Source: Perilla frutescens (lineage: Eukaryota; Streptophyta; Magnoliopsida; Lamiales; Lamiaceae). Taken from it: a stretch of DNA of 64,000 nt. A program made the position numbers and the translations under genes. Positions 21,839 through 33,330 of this stretch are shown here, one piece after another. The notes beneath the pieces were generated by a model, which did no database searches, was not told the DNA's origin, and saw nothing but the letters and a program-made list of their open reading frames with translations. Position 1 is the stretch's first letter, and every line of letters starts with the position of its first letter. Where the stretch lies: positions 23,550,001 through 23,614,000 of the forward strand of contig BRKX01000003.1 of the NCBI GenBank assembly GCA_026008535.1, in the 5' to 3' direction.

Positions 21839-23403
21839 ACTGATAATAAATCCTGTTGAACAATAGTCTTCCTTTGGGCCGACTTATTATTCACATGGAT
21901 ACATTTATAATTATCACGTATTTACCACTACAGGTGTTTGTGCATTTCAGGCCAAACATTAATCTTCCTTTGGGCCGATTAATATTCGCATGAAGATACA
22001 CTCACACAACCGTCTTAATATTCTTAATAAATAAATTTTCACAAGAGAGGTCACTTTGGCAACTTCTTGCTTCAATTAATTCATCTTGAATATTAATAAA
22101 ATAAAAAAGAAACATGAGATGTACCAAATAAATTCAAAATAAATAATTGATCCATAATAAATAAACCTTATTTGGGGAGTAAGCGCCAAAATCTTTAAAT
22201 TGTGCTGAAATACCAAATCAAAATTATTTAGGCACTCAAACTTTACTTTAGTTGCAGAAATCCACAATAAAATCAAACCTTAATAAATGATGCCACAAAA
22301 TTTCATATTCAGAACATAATTAAAGGCTAATAACATCAAATAATACTAAATTAATTGACCGCATAAAGGCATCACATAAAGTTCATATCAATTTATGCAC
22401 ATAAGGGATCAATTGCAAAATCAAATAACTTTTAGAGACTGTTTATTATGCATTTCACATAATCTTATTATAGCTTAATTGCAATTTCCAAAGAATTAAT
22501 TTTAGGATAAAAGCCCAAATTCCCAAATTAATTATTTTAATATTGCCAGCAAACTTTAGGTTCGAAAAATACCGCAATTGACCCCCAAAATGTCAAGGAC
22601 TCCTGAAATCGAGAACACCATTAGAAAGATTATTCTGATATTATCGATTTAGAGTAGTCTTGGCCATCAATCCATCACTGGAGCCGGCGGGAATTAGCCC
22701 TTAAATTTTATGCCGGCTGCACAGGACAATCTTCGTTCTCAACAAATCTGGGAATGAATCAGTCATCAAATGCAATGAAACTTATGCCAAACATATTCTA
22801 CACAGAAAGAGATTTCGAGGGGTAGGTCGCACGTCTCAATATGATCACCAGAGTGGCAGAAATCGAGTCTAAAATTTGACACTGTTGTTGGTGTGCGAAC
22901 AACACGATTCATAACTTCACCGTCTAAGTTCATCGGCTACAGGTTGAATTGGGAGTTGTACTATATATCAAGATGTTCGTCTCTTCGAGTACTACAAAGC
23001 CCAGTATTTAATCATCCATAATGGCACTGGAATAGCTTAATTACAGTCTAAGAAACCATCGGTATCGTCTGCGCAAACTGCGACAAACACCTTCTTTTGT
23101 CAGCAAAAAGTCATCGTGTTCAGTTTTCGATATCTATCGATTCACATATCAAAACGCTTGTCTCTACGAGCCCGAAGTTTTCCCTCAAATAATTGATGAA
23201 AATAGTCTCCTCAATCGCCCGGAATTTGGCCGAAAACCCACGGCCCCAAAAACTCAATTTCCATACTGAAATAATCCAGATTTTGATTTTTTTAACTGAA
23301 TTTGTTATTCTTAATCATTAAAAACTGGACCATAATTGAACATGATTTCGACGAGAAGTTTGAAACGAAATTCTTCAATAATTCTTTATCCAAATTCAAC
23401 CAA
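21839..23403 (-). other. Copia-1 leader, no gene
   Basis: About 1.57 kb between hAT and the solo LTR with no supported frame; it should be the Copia-1 5' leader. The phrase CTTCCTTTGGGCCGA occurs twice (near 21872 and 21962), a local duplication of about 90 bp spacing. Confidence 0.45.
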
Positions 23404-23959
23404 AAATATGTTGGGAAAAACTTCCAAGGATAACCGAACTGATAGTTTTGATAAAATGTCAAAACATGTGGAAAATTTCTATGAAAAACTGCATGAATTA
23501 CTAACCAATGATGCATCAAGCAGTAAAAAACTAACCAATCAAAGCTGAAGACTAGAAAGCATCCAACAGATGAGCAACTATCAGTTTAGCTGAAAGATAA
23601 GAGAAGCTGATAGACAGAACTAAAGTCAGCTAGCTTGAAAGATCAAGCTCGGAGAATAGTTGACCAAGCTCATCTAAGACCAAACTGAACTGATCAACTA
23701 ACAGTTAAGTTCAGTCAACTGGGAGAAGAGAATTGAAAAAAATCAGAGAAGCTTTCGAAGATTCCCATGGGGTACAATTCAGATAATTAGGGATTTAGGT
23801 TCAAATTTGGGGATCTCTTTTGCCTTAACGTGAAAAAATGAATTTTTATGTTTGGTGAGAAATATTGGCGGTAAGATTTTTACTAAATAATATGGTGAGA
23901 AGGAAATTTTCAGTGTAGGGCAATTTAATTTTGAATTAAAAAAATTATAATTAACACAT

Positions 23960-24241
23960 ACATAACGGATATTCATAACAGTAAATGTTACCGTTATATA
24001 ATGTGTTTAAACATAACACAACGCATAACAGTACCAAATGAGCGTTATAATTGTGAACAATATATAACACTCACAGATAACGCAAGACTCGAAAGCGTTA
24101 TGTATGATCGGAGATAACACTTCTCTCATAACGGATTTTTGAAATATCCGTTATCTATACCAAAAATGAGCTCATAGATAACGGATTTTTAAAATATCCG
24201 TTATGTATGAGGTGTTATGTATGAGAGTTTTTTTGGTAGTG
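23960..24241 (+). repeat. CACTA-like transposon end with subterminal repeats (fragment)
   Basis: The word ATAACG/CGTTAT or close variants occurs about eleven times in 280 bp, including two near-palindromes of the form ATAACGGATTTTTGAAATATCCGTTAT-like (24128-24154 and 24177-24203). The segment ends TTTTTTTGGTAGTG at 24241. The inverse of that end is CACTACCAAAAAAA, the form of a CACTA terminus. The opposite end was not found; 23761-23959 may belong to it. Confidence 0.4.
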
Positions 24242-24777
24242 AATGTAAAATATTTCAGACTGTCTAAAGCTTGTTTTTCCAGAAACTAAACTTGTTTAAA
24301 TAACTACATTCCCGAGTAGAGTTTCCCCCACAGGCGGGGGTCTTCTGCTGAAAATCCGGAACGGTGTGCCCTCGCTGACTTTGACTGGATAAGCTTCATC
24401 TTCAACAAATCCCTATTTTTTAGGGATTGCTCTTATCTCCTCAGATTGAGCTTTATCCCCTCGTCTGAGCTTATCCTTTTGTTGCAGCACCTTCCAGGAG
24501 TCCAGCTTAGCTCCAATTCTCCTGCGGATATGTAGCTATTCTTCCACCAGCTATCCTTCAACTTAATCCCGAATTTTACTGGAATGCCCATTCTGCCCTG
24601 TGGTCGAGTCTGTGCGAGTATTATGGGCACGGCATCATCTGTCAGCTCCATCCGTATCTAATATGCCCACTTCACCGACCGAATGTGGGATGGATACTGA
24701 AGAAGTCCCCTATGCCTCTAATGAATATATGTGTGAGATATACGTGAATAACTGGGCATAAAATGCCCCTTTCGCCA
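24242..24777 (-). repeat. Athila-family LTR remnant
   Basis: Aligns with the Athila LTR (about 2113-2680 and 12804-13370): shared GGCGGGGGTCTTCTGCTGAA, AATCCCTATTTTTTAGGGATT hairpin, GCACCTTCCAGGAGTCCAGC and GGGCATAAAATGCCCC. Roughly 10% diverged by eye, so older or from a sister family. It abuts the CACTA-like end on the left. Confidence 0.85.
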
Positions 24778-25215
24778 AGCAGCCAACTGAAGCTTTAGCC
24801 AAAGCTTAGCTGCCGAGAGGAAATGCCAAACTAGACCATTCCAGAACTGATGCTTTAGTCAAAGCTAACCTTCCAAAAAGCCAACTGGAGTCCAGAGCTG
24901 AAGCTTTAATCAAAGCTAAGCTTCTGAGTGCCAATTGGACCATTCTAGAACTGAAGCTTTAATCAAAGCTAAGCTTTCGAGTGCCAACTGGACCATTCCA
25001 GAACTGAAGCTCTAGCCAAAGCTAAGCTGTCAGAGTCCAGAACTGAAGGCCAAGGCAACTGAGAAAATGCCAAACTGGGCCATTCCAGAACTGAAGCTTA
25101 AGGCAACTGAGGAATTACCAACTGGACTATCCAAGAGCTGAAAGCCAAGGTAGCTAAGGACCTGCCAACTGAATTCCAGAACTGAAAGCCGAGCAGCTAA
25201 TACCTGCCAAACATT
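24778..25215. repeat. Degenerate tandem repeat array in the solo LTR
   Basis: Repeats of roughly 55-60 bp built on CTGAAGCTTTAATCAAAGCT and GCCAACTGGACCATTCCAGA. About six units can be followed, decaying to the right. Many units include an AGCTTT..AAAGCT inverted repeat. Confidence 0.7.
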
Positions 25216-25370
25216 TAATGAAGTTCCTGACAAGAGATCTCGGAGCAGAGTTCATTAAATCAAGCAATGGCTAGTTCAAACAAGCTTCAACGGCTACAAA
25301 AATTCAACTACCGTCGATGGATCAACAAAACCTATGATCGGTGGAACCTAACGGTCATAAAGATCACTCA

Positions 25371-25382
25371 TTTATATAAGAA
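25371..25382 (+). promoter_or_regulatory. LTR TATA box
   Basis: TTTATATAAGAAG followed by a transcript-like leader; likely core promoter of the solo LTR at 23409-26207. Confidence 0.5.
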
Positions 25383-26296
25383 GAGTGAATCTCATTTCAT
25401 TATGTGACTTTTACAAAGACTTTTGTTGAACATACTTTTGCAATCTATACTGAGCTTTCTTTCTCTTTCCTCATAGCTCAAAGTTCAAGCACTAATCATC
25501 TGCAGTAAAAAGTCCCAACTGAGAAGAAGTTCTTCAAAGAACCAACCAATCAGCTAGTTGTTGAAGAATCCAGCTAGAGCCTAGCTTCTCAGTTCAAATT
25601 ATTCAATGATCAACTACTCAGCTCCGTTTAAGGAGCATTCAAAGTTGATACCAGTTTCAAGACTGTATTCTTGAAGATCGCGAGAGATCTAAAATCTTGT
25701 AAGGATGGGTAATAGCACCTAATGTCCCAGCGAGCAGTTGGGAGTGGTATGTGTGAGCTGTCGACCATCACCGGCTGAGGAAGGGAGTACCAACGGGTCC
25801 ATTTTTCCGGGACAACACCAGTTAAAAAGGAGACCGTGCTCGAGTGAAGGGTGCCATTTTCAGGTTCAACACTTGTCTTCACTGTGTATTTGTAATAAAG
25901 AAACTTTACATTACATAGTGAATTCCCCTTTTAAGTAAGGAAGAGAGGACGCAGAAGCTGAGCTTCGAACCTCTATAAATATCTTGTGTGTTGTACTTAC
26001 TATCAAGCTTTTGCATATACATAGCTGCACACAACATCTCACAAGCTACACTCTTAAGCTAAGCTTTCCATCTTAACTGACAAGTGCACTAATAAGTTTT
26101 GAAAGTGAGTCAAGGGCCTTATCTATTCCGCATAAAAGTTCAAAGTTTTTGTATCAGTTTATTCACCCCCTCTCTCTAAACTGATATCGACTCGCCCGGG
26201 ACCAACAAAATATATCAACGAATTTTATCGAAATTCAATCGAAAATACAAAAGTACAAACATTAACTTTAGTTCTCAGAGATTCGATAATAGAGTG

Positions 26297-26308
26297 GCTC
26301 TGATACCA
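26297..26308 (-). other. Copia-1 primer binding site, initiator-Met tRNA type
   Basis: The minus strand reads TGGTATCAGAGC, complementary to the 3' end of initiator-Met tRNA, five bases inside the 5' LTR. Confidence 0.88.
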
Positions 26309-26313
26309 CTTAT

Positions 26314-26796
26314 TGGATTTAATCACATAAACACGAAAGTTTATTAACCCAAATTAAATTTCTAATCATGAAATCTCTATGTCGAAACCACGAGACATGC
26401 ATAAAACCATTAATTGAATGTGGAAGCGTGCCTGAATCATAAATATTTAGATCTTTATTGTTGAATCGGCAGTTGAATTTGTTATGGATCTTCCAAATGA
26501 TCAATATCACCTTTATTTTTGCTCTCTGTAGAAGGAATACAGACGGCAGGATGAAGTACCGTCGTTTGAGGACCATAATCCTAAATATATAACTGTGTAT
26601 ATCTGTGATTTTCAATTTGGTACTCATTAAATTGAATATCTCCTTATAGTATCTACACATTAATTCCATTATTATCTGATACATTTAATAGTCCATAATT
26701 AAACTTTAGCAGATCACTTTAATTGGACTTACCATAAAACAGCCATATACGTTTTATTTCATATGTGTAAGTCCACCAAACGGAAATTTTCCAACA
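26314..26796 (-). repeat. Copia-1 5' LTR
   Basis: On the minus strand it runs TGTTGGAAAATTTCC to TTAAATCCA, 483 bp, followed by the PBS. Part of it (26380-26587) matches the 3' LTR at the start of the window. Confidence 0.8.
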
Positions 26797-27724
26797 ATTA
26801 AAACTACATTTTTTAAAATGTGTGAAAAATTAAAAACACCTAAAAAATTATGTATTTTAAGACAATTAACCCTTTTAAAAATAGGTCAGGTTGGGTAAGG
26901 CTCAAAACTGTCCAACTGTACAGATCATTAACCCTAGTCGAGTAACTAACATATTTTTATCCCTAATTGAAGGTAAAATAGTATTGGAGTAAGTGTAAAT
27001 TGAAGTATAAAATGATTGCACACGTTATTTTATGTTTAATTTGTCTAAATGCTACCTACAAGTAGCAAAAGATACAGGTAAAGTGTAGGCATACATAAAA
27101 CAATTTATATAGAACAATTTGTTCATTCATAGGTATTTATTATACATAAATTTGACTTTATCTACATTATTTTATCTGTATTCACCCAAAACTTAAAAAA
27201 TTTGGATGATCCTCAATTTAGCTTGGGTCAACCCGATAGTTGGATCATAACTCTTTAGGACAACATGGTACAATTATTAATTAATCTATCCACAAATACT
27301 TTTTCCTCTCTCTTCTTCCATTTTCTTTCTTTTGATACATATTTCTTTTGTCTTATTTTGGATTGTGATACTGCTCTTTTGTCTTGATATTTGAGAGCAT
27401 AACTTTTCAAAGTCTAGCAGCATTTTATATTTTCGATGTTACATCAAAAAGTTAAATCACACCACCAATTAAATTTAAAATAATAAAGTCTAAAAGTTTG
27501 TGGGCACCAAAATGCAAATCCAATTTTGAGGATAATGGAAAGGTGGGGAGGGAGGAGTTGCATGCCCTCCTCAGGCCCATATTTCACCAGTGCACCATTT
27601 CTATCAGATGCTACCACATCAATATCAACTTATTTTATATGTAAAATCTGTAAACTTAATTAAATTGCACGGATCTTAGAACTTCATGATTTTCACATTC
27701 AATCAGAAAATCAGAATACTAACC
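26797..27724. other. Intergenic sequence, nothing recognised
   Basis: AT-rich DNA between Copia-1 and Copia-3. No coding frame, repeat pair or element end could be supported. Confidence 0.5.
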
Positions 27725-27875
27725 TTGATAAGCCATTACTTAATTTGATAATGAAGAAATTGGTTTCTCTCCCTTCACCATTTTCCTTAAGCACAGAACG
27801 CCTTTAGATGATAGAGAAATATAATTCTGTGTATTCTTTTATCGGTAGGTGAGAGGACTAGTTTCAGATACAGTT

Positions 27876-27909
<34 letters not shown>

Positions 27910-28074
27910 GTTCTATCGACGTGATGTATATCGTGAAACCACCTTTAGATAAGTATGACCAATTTATCAGATAAACATCAAATTATTTAAACAACATAAT
28001 TAAGATACTTAAATTAATATAAATATCTTAACAACTTAATTATTAATGACACGTGGCCATTAATAAATCTTACA
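27725..28074 (-). repeat. Copia-3 3' LTR (left boundary tentative)
   Basis: The right edge is firm: TTACA at 28074 is followed by TTCTCCCACT, a polypurine tract on the minus strand. The left edge at TGATAAGCCATT is a guess from the TG..CA rule, since no partner LTR is in the window. It contains a TA microsatellite at 27878-27908. Confidence 0.45.
27878..27908. repeat. (TA)n microsatellite
   Basis: About 15 uninterrupted TA units. Confidence 0.95.
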
Positions 28075-28441
28075 TTCTCCCACTCGGCCAGAGTGACAGA
28101 AATAATCATGATGGTTTAAATAACATCATAATGTGCACGTTATCAGATAAATTAATTGGTCAAATCATTATGTCAATATTAAATATATATATCAATACGA
28201 GTCATGGCGGTTCTACATCAGTCTATCGATATAGTTCCTTCCATGTACTATAATATTAGTAATCTACTTAATACGACTCATAATAAAATATAATAATGGT
28301 CCACATTAGTGTCTCTTTTCAAGACAAAAACATTTTCAGTTTATGTCAAACATTATGTATACCATACTGACAAAACAAGATATCAATAAATATCAGAAAT
28401 AATATATAATGAGCTCAAAGTGTCAAATAATCATAAGTCTA

Positions 28442-30158
28442 TTACAACTTTCCAGCAATACCCATTCTTTCGACATGTTCAATAAATGTCTTTGGAGATA
28501 ATCCTTTCATTAATGGGTCGACTATCATGAGATCGGTGCTAATATGTTCAATTGACACCTTTTGTTTCTGAACTTCTTCTTTAACGGCAAGGTACTTCAA
28601 TTCCATATGTTTAGTACCTTTGGAATACTTGTCGTTTTTAGAGAAGAATATGGCAGCGGAATTATCACAGTAGATTTTCAGCGGTTTGGCAATACTGTCG
28701 ACTATTCCAAGTCCTGAAATAAAGTTCCGCAACTAATTTCCATGAATTGTGGCCTCAAAACATGCCACAAATTCGGCTTTCATAGTGGATGCAGCAATTA
28801 CAGTCTGCTTCGCACTCTTCCATGAAATTGCTCCATCAGCTAAAAGGAACAAATAGCCGAATGTTGATTTTCTTGTGTCAAAGCATCCAGCAAAGTCTAA
28901 ATCTGAGTATCCAATCACATTTAGGTGATCGGATCTTCGATAAGTAAGAATATACTATTTTGTTCCTTGCAGATACCTCAGTACCTTCTTTGCAGCTTTC
29001 CAGTGATCCATTCCAGGATTACTTTGGTAACGACCAAGCATGCCAACAGCAAAGCTAATGTCAGGCCTAGTACAAGTCTGTGCATACATCAAGATACCAA
29101 CAATTGATGTATAAGGAATATCTTTCATTTTTTCACGTTCCAATTCATTCTTTGGACATTGCATAAGGCTGAACTTGTCTCCCTTCTGGATTGGAACGAT
29201 GCTTGATGAGCACTATCCATCCGAAATCTCTCAAGAACTTTATTAATGTAAGCTTTCTGAGACAACCCCAACATTCCTTGTGATCTATCACGGAATATTT
29301 CTATTCCAATCACATAAGTTGCCTCTCCCATATCTTTCATTTCAAAGTTCTTTGAGAGAAATTTCATGGTTTCATACAATAATCCAAGATCATTAGTTGC
29401 AAGCAAGATGTCATCAACATACAAGATTAGAAAAATTAACTTGCTCCCACTGACTTTCAGATATATACACCAATCAACAATGTTTTTTTAATCCAAAAGA
29501 TGTAATGGTATCATTAAACTTAAGATACCACTGGCCGGAAGCTTGTTTAAGCCCGTATATTGATTTCTTGAGTTTACACACCATGTGTTCTTTTCTTTCA
29601 ATGGAAAAACCTTCAGGTTGATCCATATAAATATTTTTCACTAAATCCCCATTCAGAAAAGCATTTTTAACATCCATTTGGTGTAACTCCATGTCATAAT
29701 GAGCCACTAAAGACATAATAATTCTAAGAGAATCTTTCTTAGATACGGGTGAAAATGTCTCCTTATAATCAATGCCATCTCTCTGGGTAAAACCCTTAGC
29801 AACAAGTCTAGCCTTGTATCGTTCGATATTGCCATTAGAGTCACGTTTGGTCTTAAAGACCCATTTACATCCAACTCTTTTACAATTTTCTGGTAATTGT
29901 ACAAGGTCCCAGACTTCATTGTAAGCCATTGATTTCATTTCTTCTTTCATCGTATCTAACCATTTAATAGAATTATTACTTTCCATGGCTTGAGGGAAGG
30001 AAACTGGATCATTATCATCAATTCCAATGTCAAATTCTGAAATTTGTAGATAAACCATATAATCATTAGAAATAGTAGGCCTCCTTTGTCTTTCTGACCT
30101 TCTTAAGGCTATTTGATTTGGTTCACCTACATCCTGTTCATTGATAATGTGTTCATTA
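28442..30158 (-). pseudogene. Copia-3 pol remnant: RT and RNase H
   Basis: Minus-strand pieces in order: 30058-29474 RT N-terminal half (WKWVFKTKRD-like CKWVFKTKRD, YKARLVAKGFTQRDGIDY, MDVKNAFLNG, CKLKKSIYGLKQA); 29424-29125 RT catalytic part with YVDDILLA; 29164-28955 the CTRPDISFAVG block; 28918-28733 RNase H with DLDFAGC and ISWKSAKQT; 28732-28442 the RNase H tail with YCDNSAAIF and VDPLMKGL. At least two frameshifts and two in-frame stops separate them. The RT active-site YVDD and the RNase H acidic residues are kept. The upstream part (integrase, gag, 5' LTR) was lost where Copia-2a entered at 30159. 28085-28441 is 3' untranslated sequence. Confidence 0.85.
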
Positions 30159-31581
30159 TGTTGGGGTTTTTTTCGAATTGAACCACCGCAGGATCTAATT
30201 GGATGTTCATTAATCCTAATGTCATGTAGATCATAAATCCATGCATCTCATATGTTTTAATTAACCGAGTTTAATTAACATGCAAATCCGGTTTAAACGA
30301 TTCTACTAAAGCGAAAACATAGAATCGAAAAACGACTTACAAATCAAACGACGGGTGGAAGACAAGATTAAAGGTCTAATCTTGTTGTTGTGTATGATGA
30401 TGATCGGCGCCCACTGTGATATTCCACTCCTTGATCTTCTGTTGTATTCCCGGACTGAATCTAGTTTCAGGGTGGGCTGAAATCTACTAGATCGGTATGG
30501 AATCTGTGGAGATAAAGAGAACACAAGAGGAGCTGATCTATTTCCTTAAAATTTCATCCCCCACCCTCTTATATATAAGGGGGTGGGCGAAATTTCAGTG
30601 CCCCAACGCTACTGGGTTTGGGCCTCTATCTCTTTTTCTATCTCCAGTCCATTAAAGTCATATTGGGCTACAACAGGGATCTAGAAGAATATTAAATTGG
30701 TCTGCTAATTTATTTAATTTCCAATATCCAATAAACTTAGGATATTATTAAATAAATTAAGTATTATTTTTATTCCACTAAAGAAATAATACTGACCTAC
30801 CAATTTAATACAAATTTCTGAATATGCTTTCTCCTTTAGTCCAGCCATTCCTCGCGTTTAAGATATAATGCCCATTAATTAATTATGTAAGCTTCTGACA
30901 GCTATAATTAATTAATATCTTATCCTTGAGTAGTACCACACAAGCTTTACTCATGCACGGAATAAATTCCACCTGCAGGGTTTCAGCATGAACTTGCATT
31001 TCCTCAAGGGGACACCATCAACCTGGCGCACCAGGACACAGTGCCCCTACATATTGCACAACCCATCATAAGTGTAAATGTCACAACCCAAGATATCGAG
31101 ATTATTGATCCTTATGAAAGAATCTCACCCTTTGATAAATCAAAGCTGCAAACACTACACATATATTTCTGCCAATACATAGGGGTTAAGATCCCGAACT
31201 CTGTGGATTCTTATTCTCTCATTTAAGGTCAGAATAGAGAATAGAATCCTAAGTAGATCCTCCTCAATACACTTGCCCGTGTATTAGAATAATCAGTTAG
31301 TCAAGACAAACTAACTATCAGATTATCCTACGGTGTACCGATAGCAGGTTCAGTGCCATCTAGACCGTGAGCCTTTCAATACATTACAAGGAACCGATGA
31401 TATGATCTAACCATGTGTTTACCCACATCATATCATCTACAATGTAAGTATAGTGAACATGCATGTAAATATAACAATTTAAATGCAAACAGTGACTGCA
31501 ATTGTATTCATTCTATATCATCATAAAACCATTATTAATAATGTATACAAAAGACAGGTCTTCTAGTATACAAAACCAACA
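30159..31581 (-). repeat. Copia-2a 3' LTR
   Basis: 1423 bp; on the minus strand it runs TGTTGGTTTTGTATAC to GAAAAAAACCCCAACA. It aligns with the Copia-2b LTR once two nested insertions are taken out of the latter (about 1432 bp). Confidence 0.88.
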
Positions 31582-31656
31582 ATCTCCCACTTATACTTGA
31601 AGCATGTCTTTCAAATATAAAACAAACTGGCTAACTCTCCAACTCTAACTAAAATC

Positions 31657-33330
31657 TCAAACGGCAACCCCGGGTCTGCATCTCACTCCCATTTTCTCCA
31701 CGTGACCGTAGAAGGTCTTAGCTGGAAGGCTCTTCGTGAATAGATCAGCTAAATTGTCCACCGATGCAATCTTGACCACTGCCACATCTCCTCTCTTAAC
31801 GATTTCTCGTATAAGATGGTAATTTCTCTCTATGTGTTTACTTGCCTTATGGGCTCTGGGTTCCTTCAAATTTGCCACTGCACCCGAGTTATCACAATAT
31901 ACCGTGATACTCTTAGGCAAATCAGGAACCACGCTCAAGTCCAATAAGAAGCTCTTGAGCCAGACGGCCTCTTTTGTAGCCTCAGAGGTAGCTACATATT
32001 CGGCCTCCATAGTGGAATCCGCAATGCATTTCTGCTTTATGCTCCTCCATGTAATGGCTCCGCCTCCCTAGGTAAATACATAGCCTGAGGTAGATTTACT
32101 CTGATCTTTATCGGATTGAAAATCTGAGTCCGTGTAACCCAAAGGCACTAGACTATCAGAGCGGTATACCAGCATATAATCTCGAGTCCTTTTCAGGTAC
32201 TTGAGTATATTCTTAATTGCAATCCAGTGACCTTGTCCAAGGTTAGACTGATATCTGCTTACCATGCCGACTGCATAACATATATCAGGTCTAGTGCATA
32301 GCATAGCATACATAAGGCTTCCCACAGCCGAAGCATATGAAATGCCCTTCATCTCATCTATCTCAGCCTGTGTGTGGGGACACATATCCTTGGATAGATG
32401 AATTCCATGCCTAAAAGGTATAAAACCTTTCTTGGAATCCTGCATGTTAAACCTAGCTAGCACTGTGTCGATATATGTCGCCTGGGATAAGCACAACATC
32501 CTTTTCTGGCGATCTCGAATTATCTTGATGCCAAGGACGTGTCCGGCTTCTCCCAGATCTTTCATATCGAACTGCTTGGACAACCACACCCTTATGTTAG
32601 ATAATACTTTCTTACTGTTTCCAATAAGTAAGATATCATCAACATACAGCACGAGGAAAACCACCACGTTTCCGTCACTTTTCTTGTACACACAGCTCTC
32701 ATCCAGACATTGCAGGAATCCATATGACTGGATAACCTCGTCAAACCGGATGTTCCAAGACCTTGATGCCTGCTTAAGTCCATAAATGGATCTCTTAAGC
32801 TTGCACACTAAGTGCTCTTAGCCTTTAGCAATGAAACCCTCTGGTTGCTTCATGTGGATGTTTTCCTCAAGACTTCCATTCAGGAAAGCTGTCTTGACAT
32901 CCATCTGCCAAATCTCATAATCCAAATGAGCGGCAATAGACAAGAGAATCCAGATTGACTTAAGCATGGCTACCGGTGAAAAGGTTTCCTCATAATCGAT
33001 CCCTTCTTTCTGAGTATACCCTTTCGCCACCAATCTTGCCTTGAAGGTTTCAACCTTCCCGTCAGCTCCTCTCTTGCATTTGTAAACCCACTTACACCCA
33101 ATGGGTTTTACCCCATCCTGTGGTTCTACAAGCTCCCAGACTTGATTGTGATCCATAGATCCAATCTCAGACTCTATTGTAATTTTCCAAGAGTTTGCAT
33201 CTTTGTCTTGGATCGCTTCGTCGTAGGTCCTGGGATCCAATTTATTTAGTCCTTCAGGGAAATCTGAAGATTCTCCCAAACAAATGAATCTGTCAGGTTG
33301 GCGTACAACCCTCCCACTGCGATGAGGCAA
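31657..33330 (-). pseudogene. Copia-2a RT and RNase H, broken
   Basis: Minus-strand frames 33330-32818 (RT N-terminal: GCKWVYKCKRGADG, FKARLVAKGYTQKEGIDYEE, MDVKTAFLNG), 32808-32068 (RSIYGLKQASRSW, YVDDILLIGN, CTRPDICYAVG, then GYTDSDFQSD) and 32010-31657 (MEAEYVATSEA, VYCDNSGAVANLKEP, DNLADLFTKSL). A TAG separates the first two and another stop lies at 32068-32070. RT active-site and RNase H residues are kept. It probably served reverse transcription in the particle before these stops arose. Confidence 0.88.

Larger units (their letters stand above)
23409..26207 (+). mobile_element. Copia-type solo LTR with nested debris
   Basis: Begins TGTTGGGAAAA and ends CCGGGACCAACA, giving TGTTGG/CCAACA terminal repeats, flanked by perfect AAATA TSDs (23404-23408 and 26208-26212). 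The last part TTCACCCCCTCTCTCTAAAC just before the end is typical of a class of plant copia LTRs. A TATA box lies at 25373-25380. No internal domain or second LTR is seen, so it is a solo LTR. Its 2.8-kb length is inflated by an inserted segment at about 23760-24777 and a tandem repeat array at 24778-25215. Confidence 0.8.
1..26796 (-). mobile_element. Copia-1: old Ty1/copia element split by four later insertions
   Basis: One minus-strand copia element can be followed across the first 26.8 kb. Read right to left it has a 5' LTR (26314-26796), an initiator-Met type PBS (26297-26308), a leader (26296-26208, 23408-21831, 18122-17948), gag (from about 17947), the integrase C-terminal part and linker (about 14180-13496), RNase H (about 1190-600), a polypurine tract (202-212) and a 3' LTR (201 to beyond the window edge). 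The pieces lie in the right order and orientation and are separated exactly at elements that have their own TSDs. The RT core is missing, so part of pol was deleted. All reading frames are broken. The assignment to a single element is inference from order and continuity. The LTR similarity at the two ends (1-190 against 26380-26585) supports it directly. Confidence 0.78.

Noticed and set aside
24778..25215. Regular repeats that could suggest a CRISPR array
   Set aside because: Units are degenerate and contiguous, without unique equal-length spacers, and the setting is a plant LTR.
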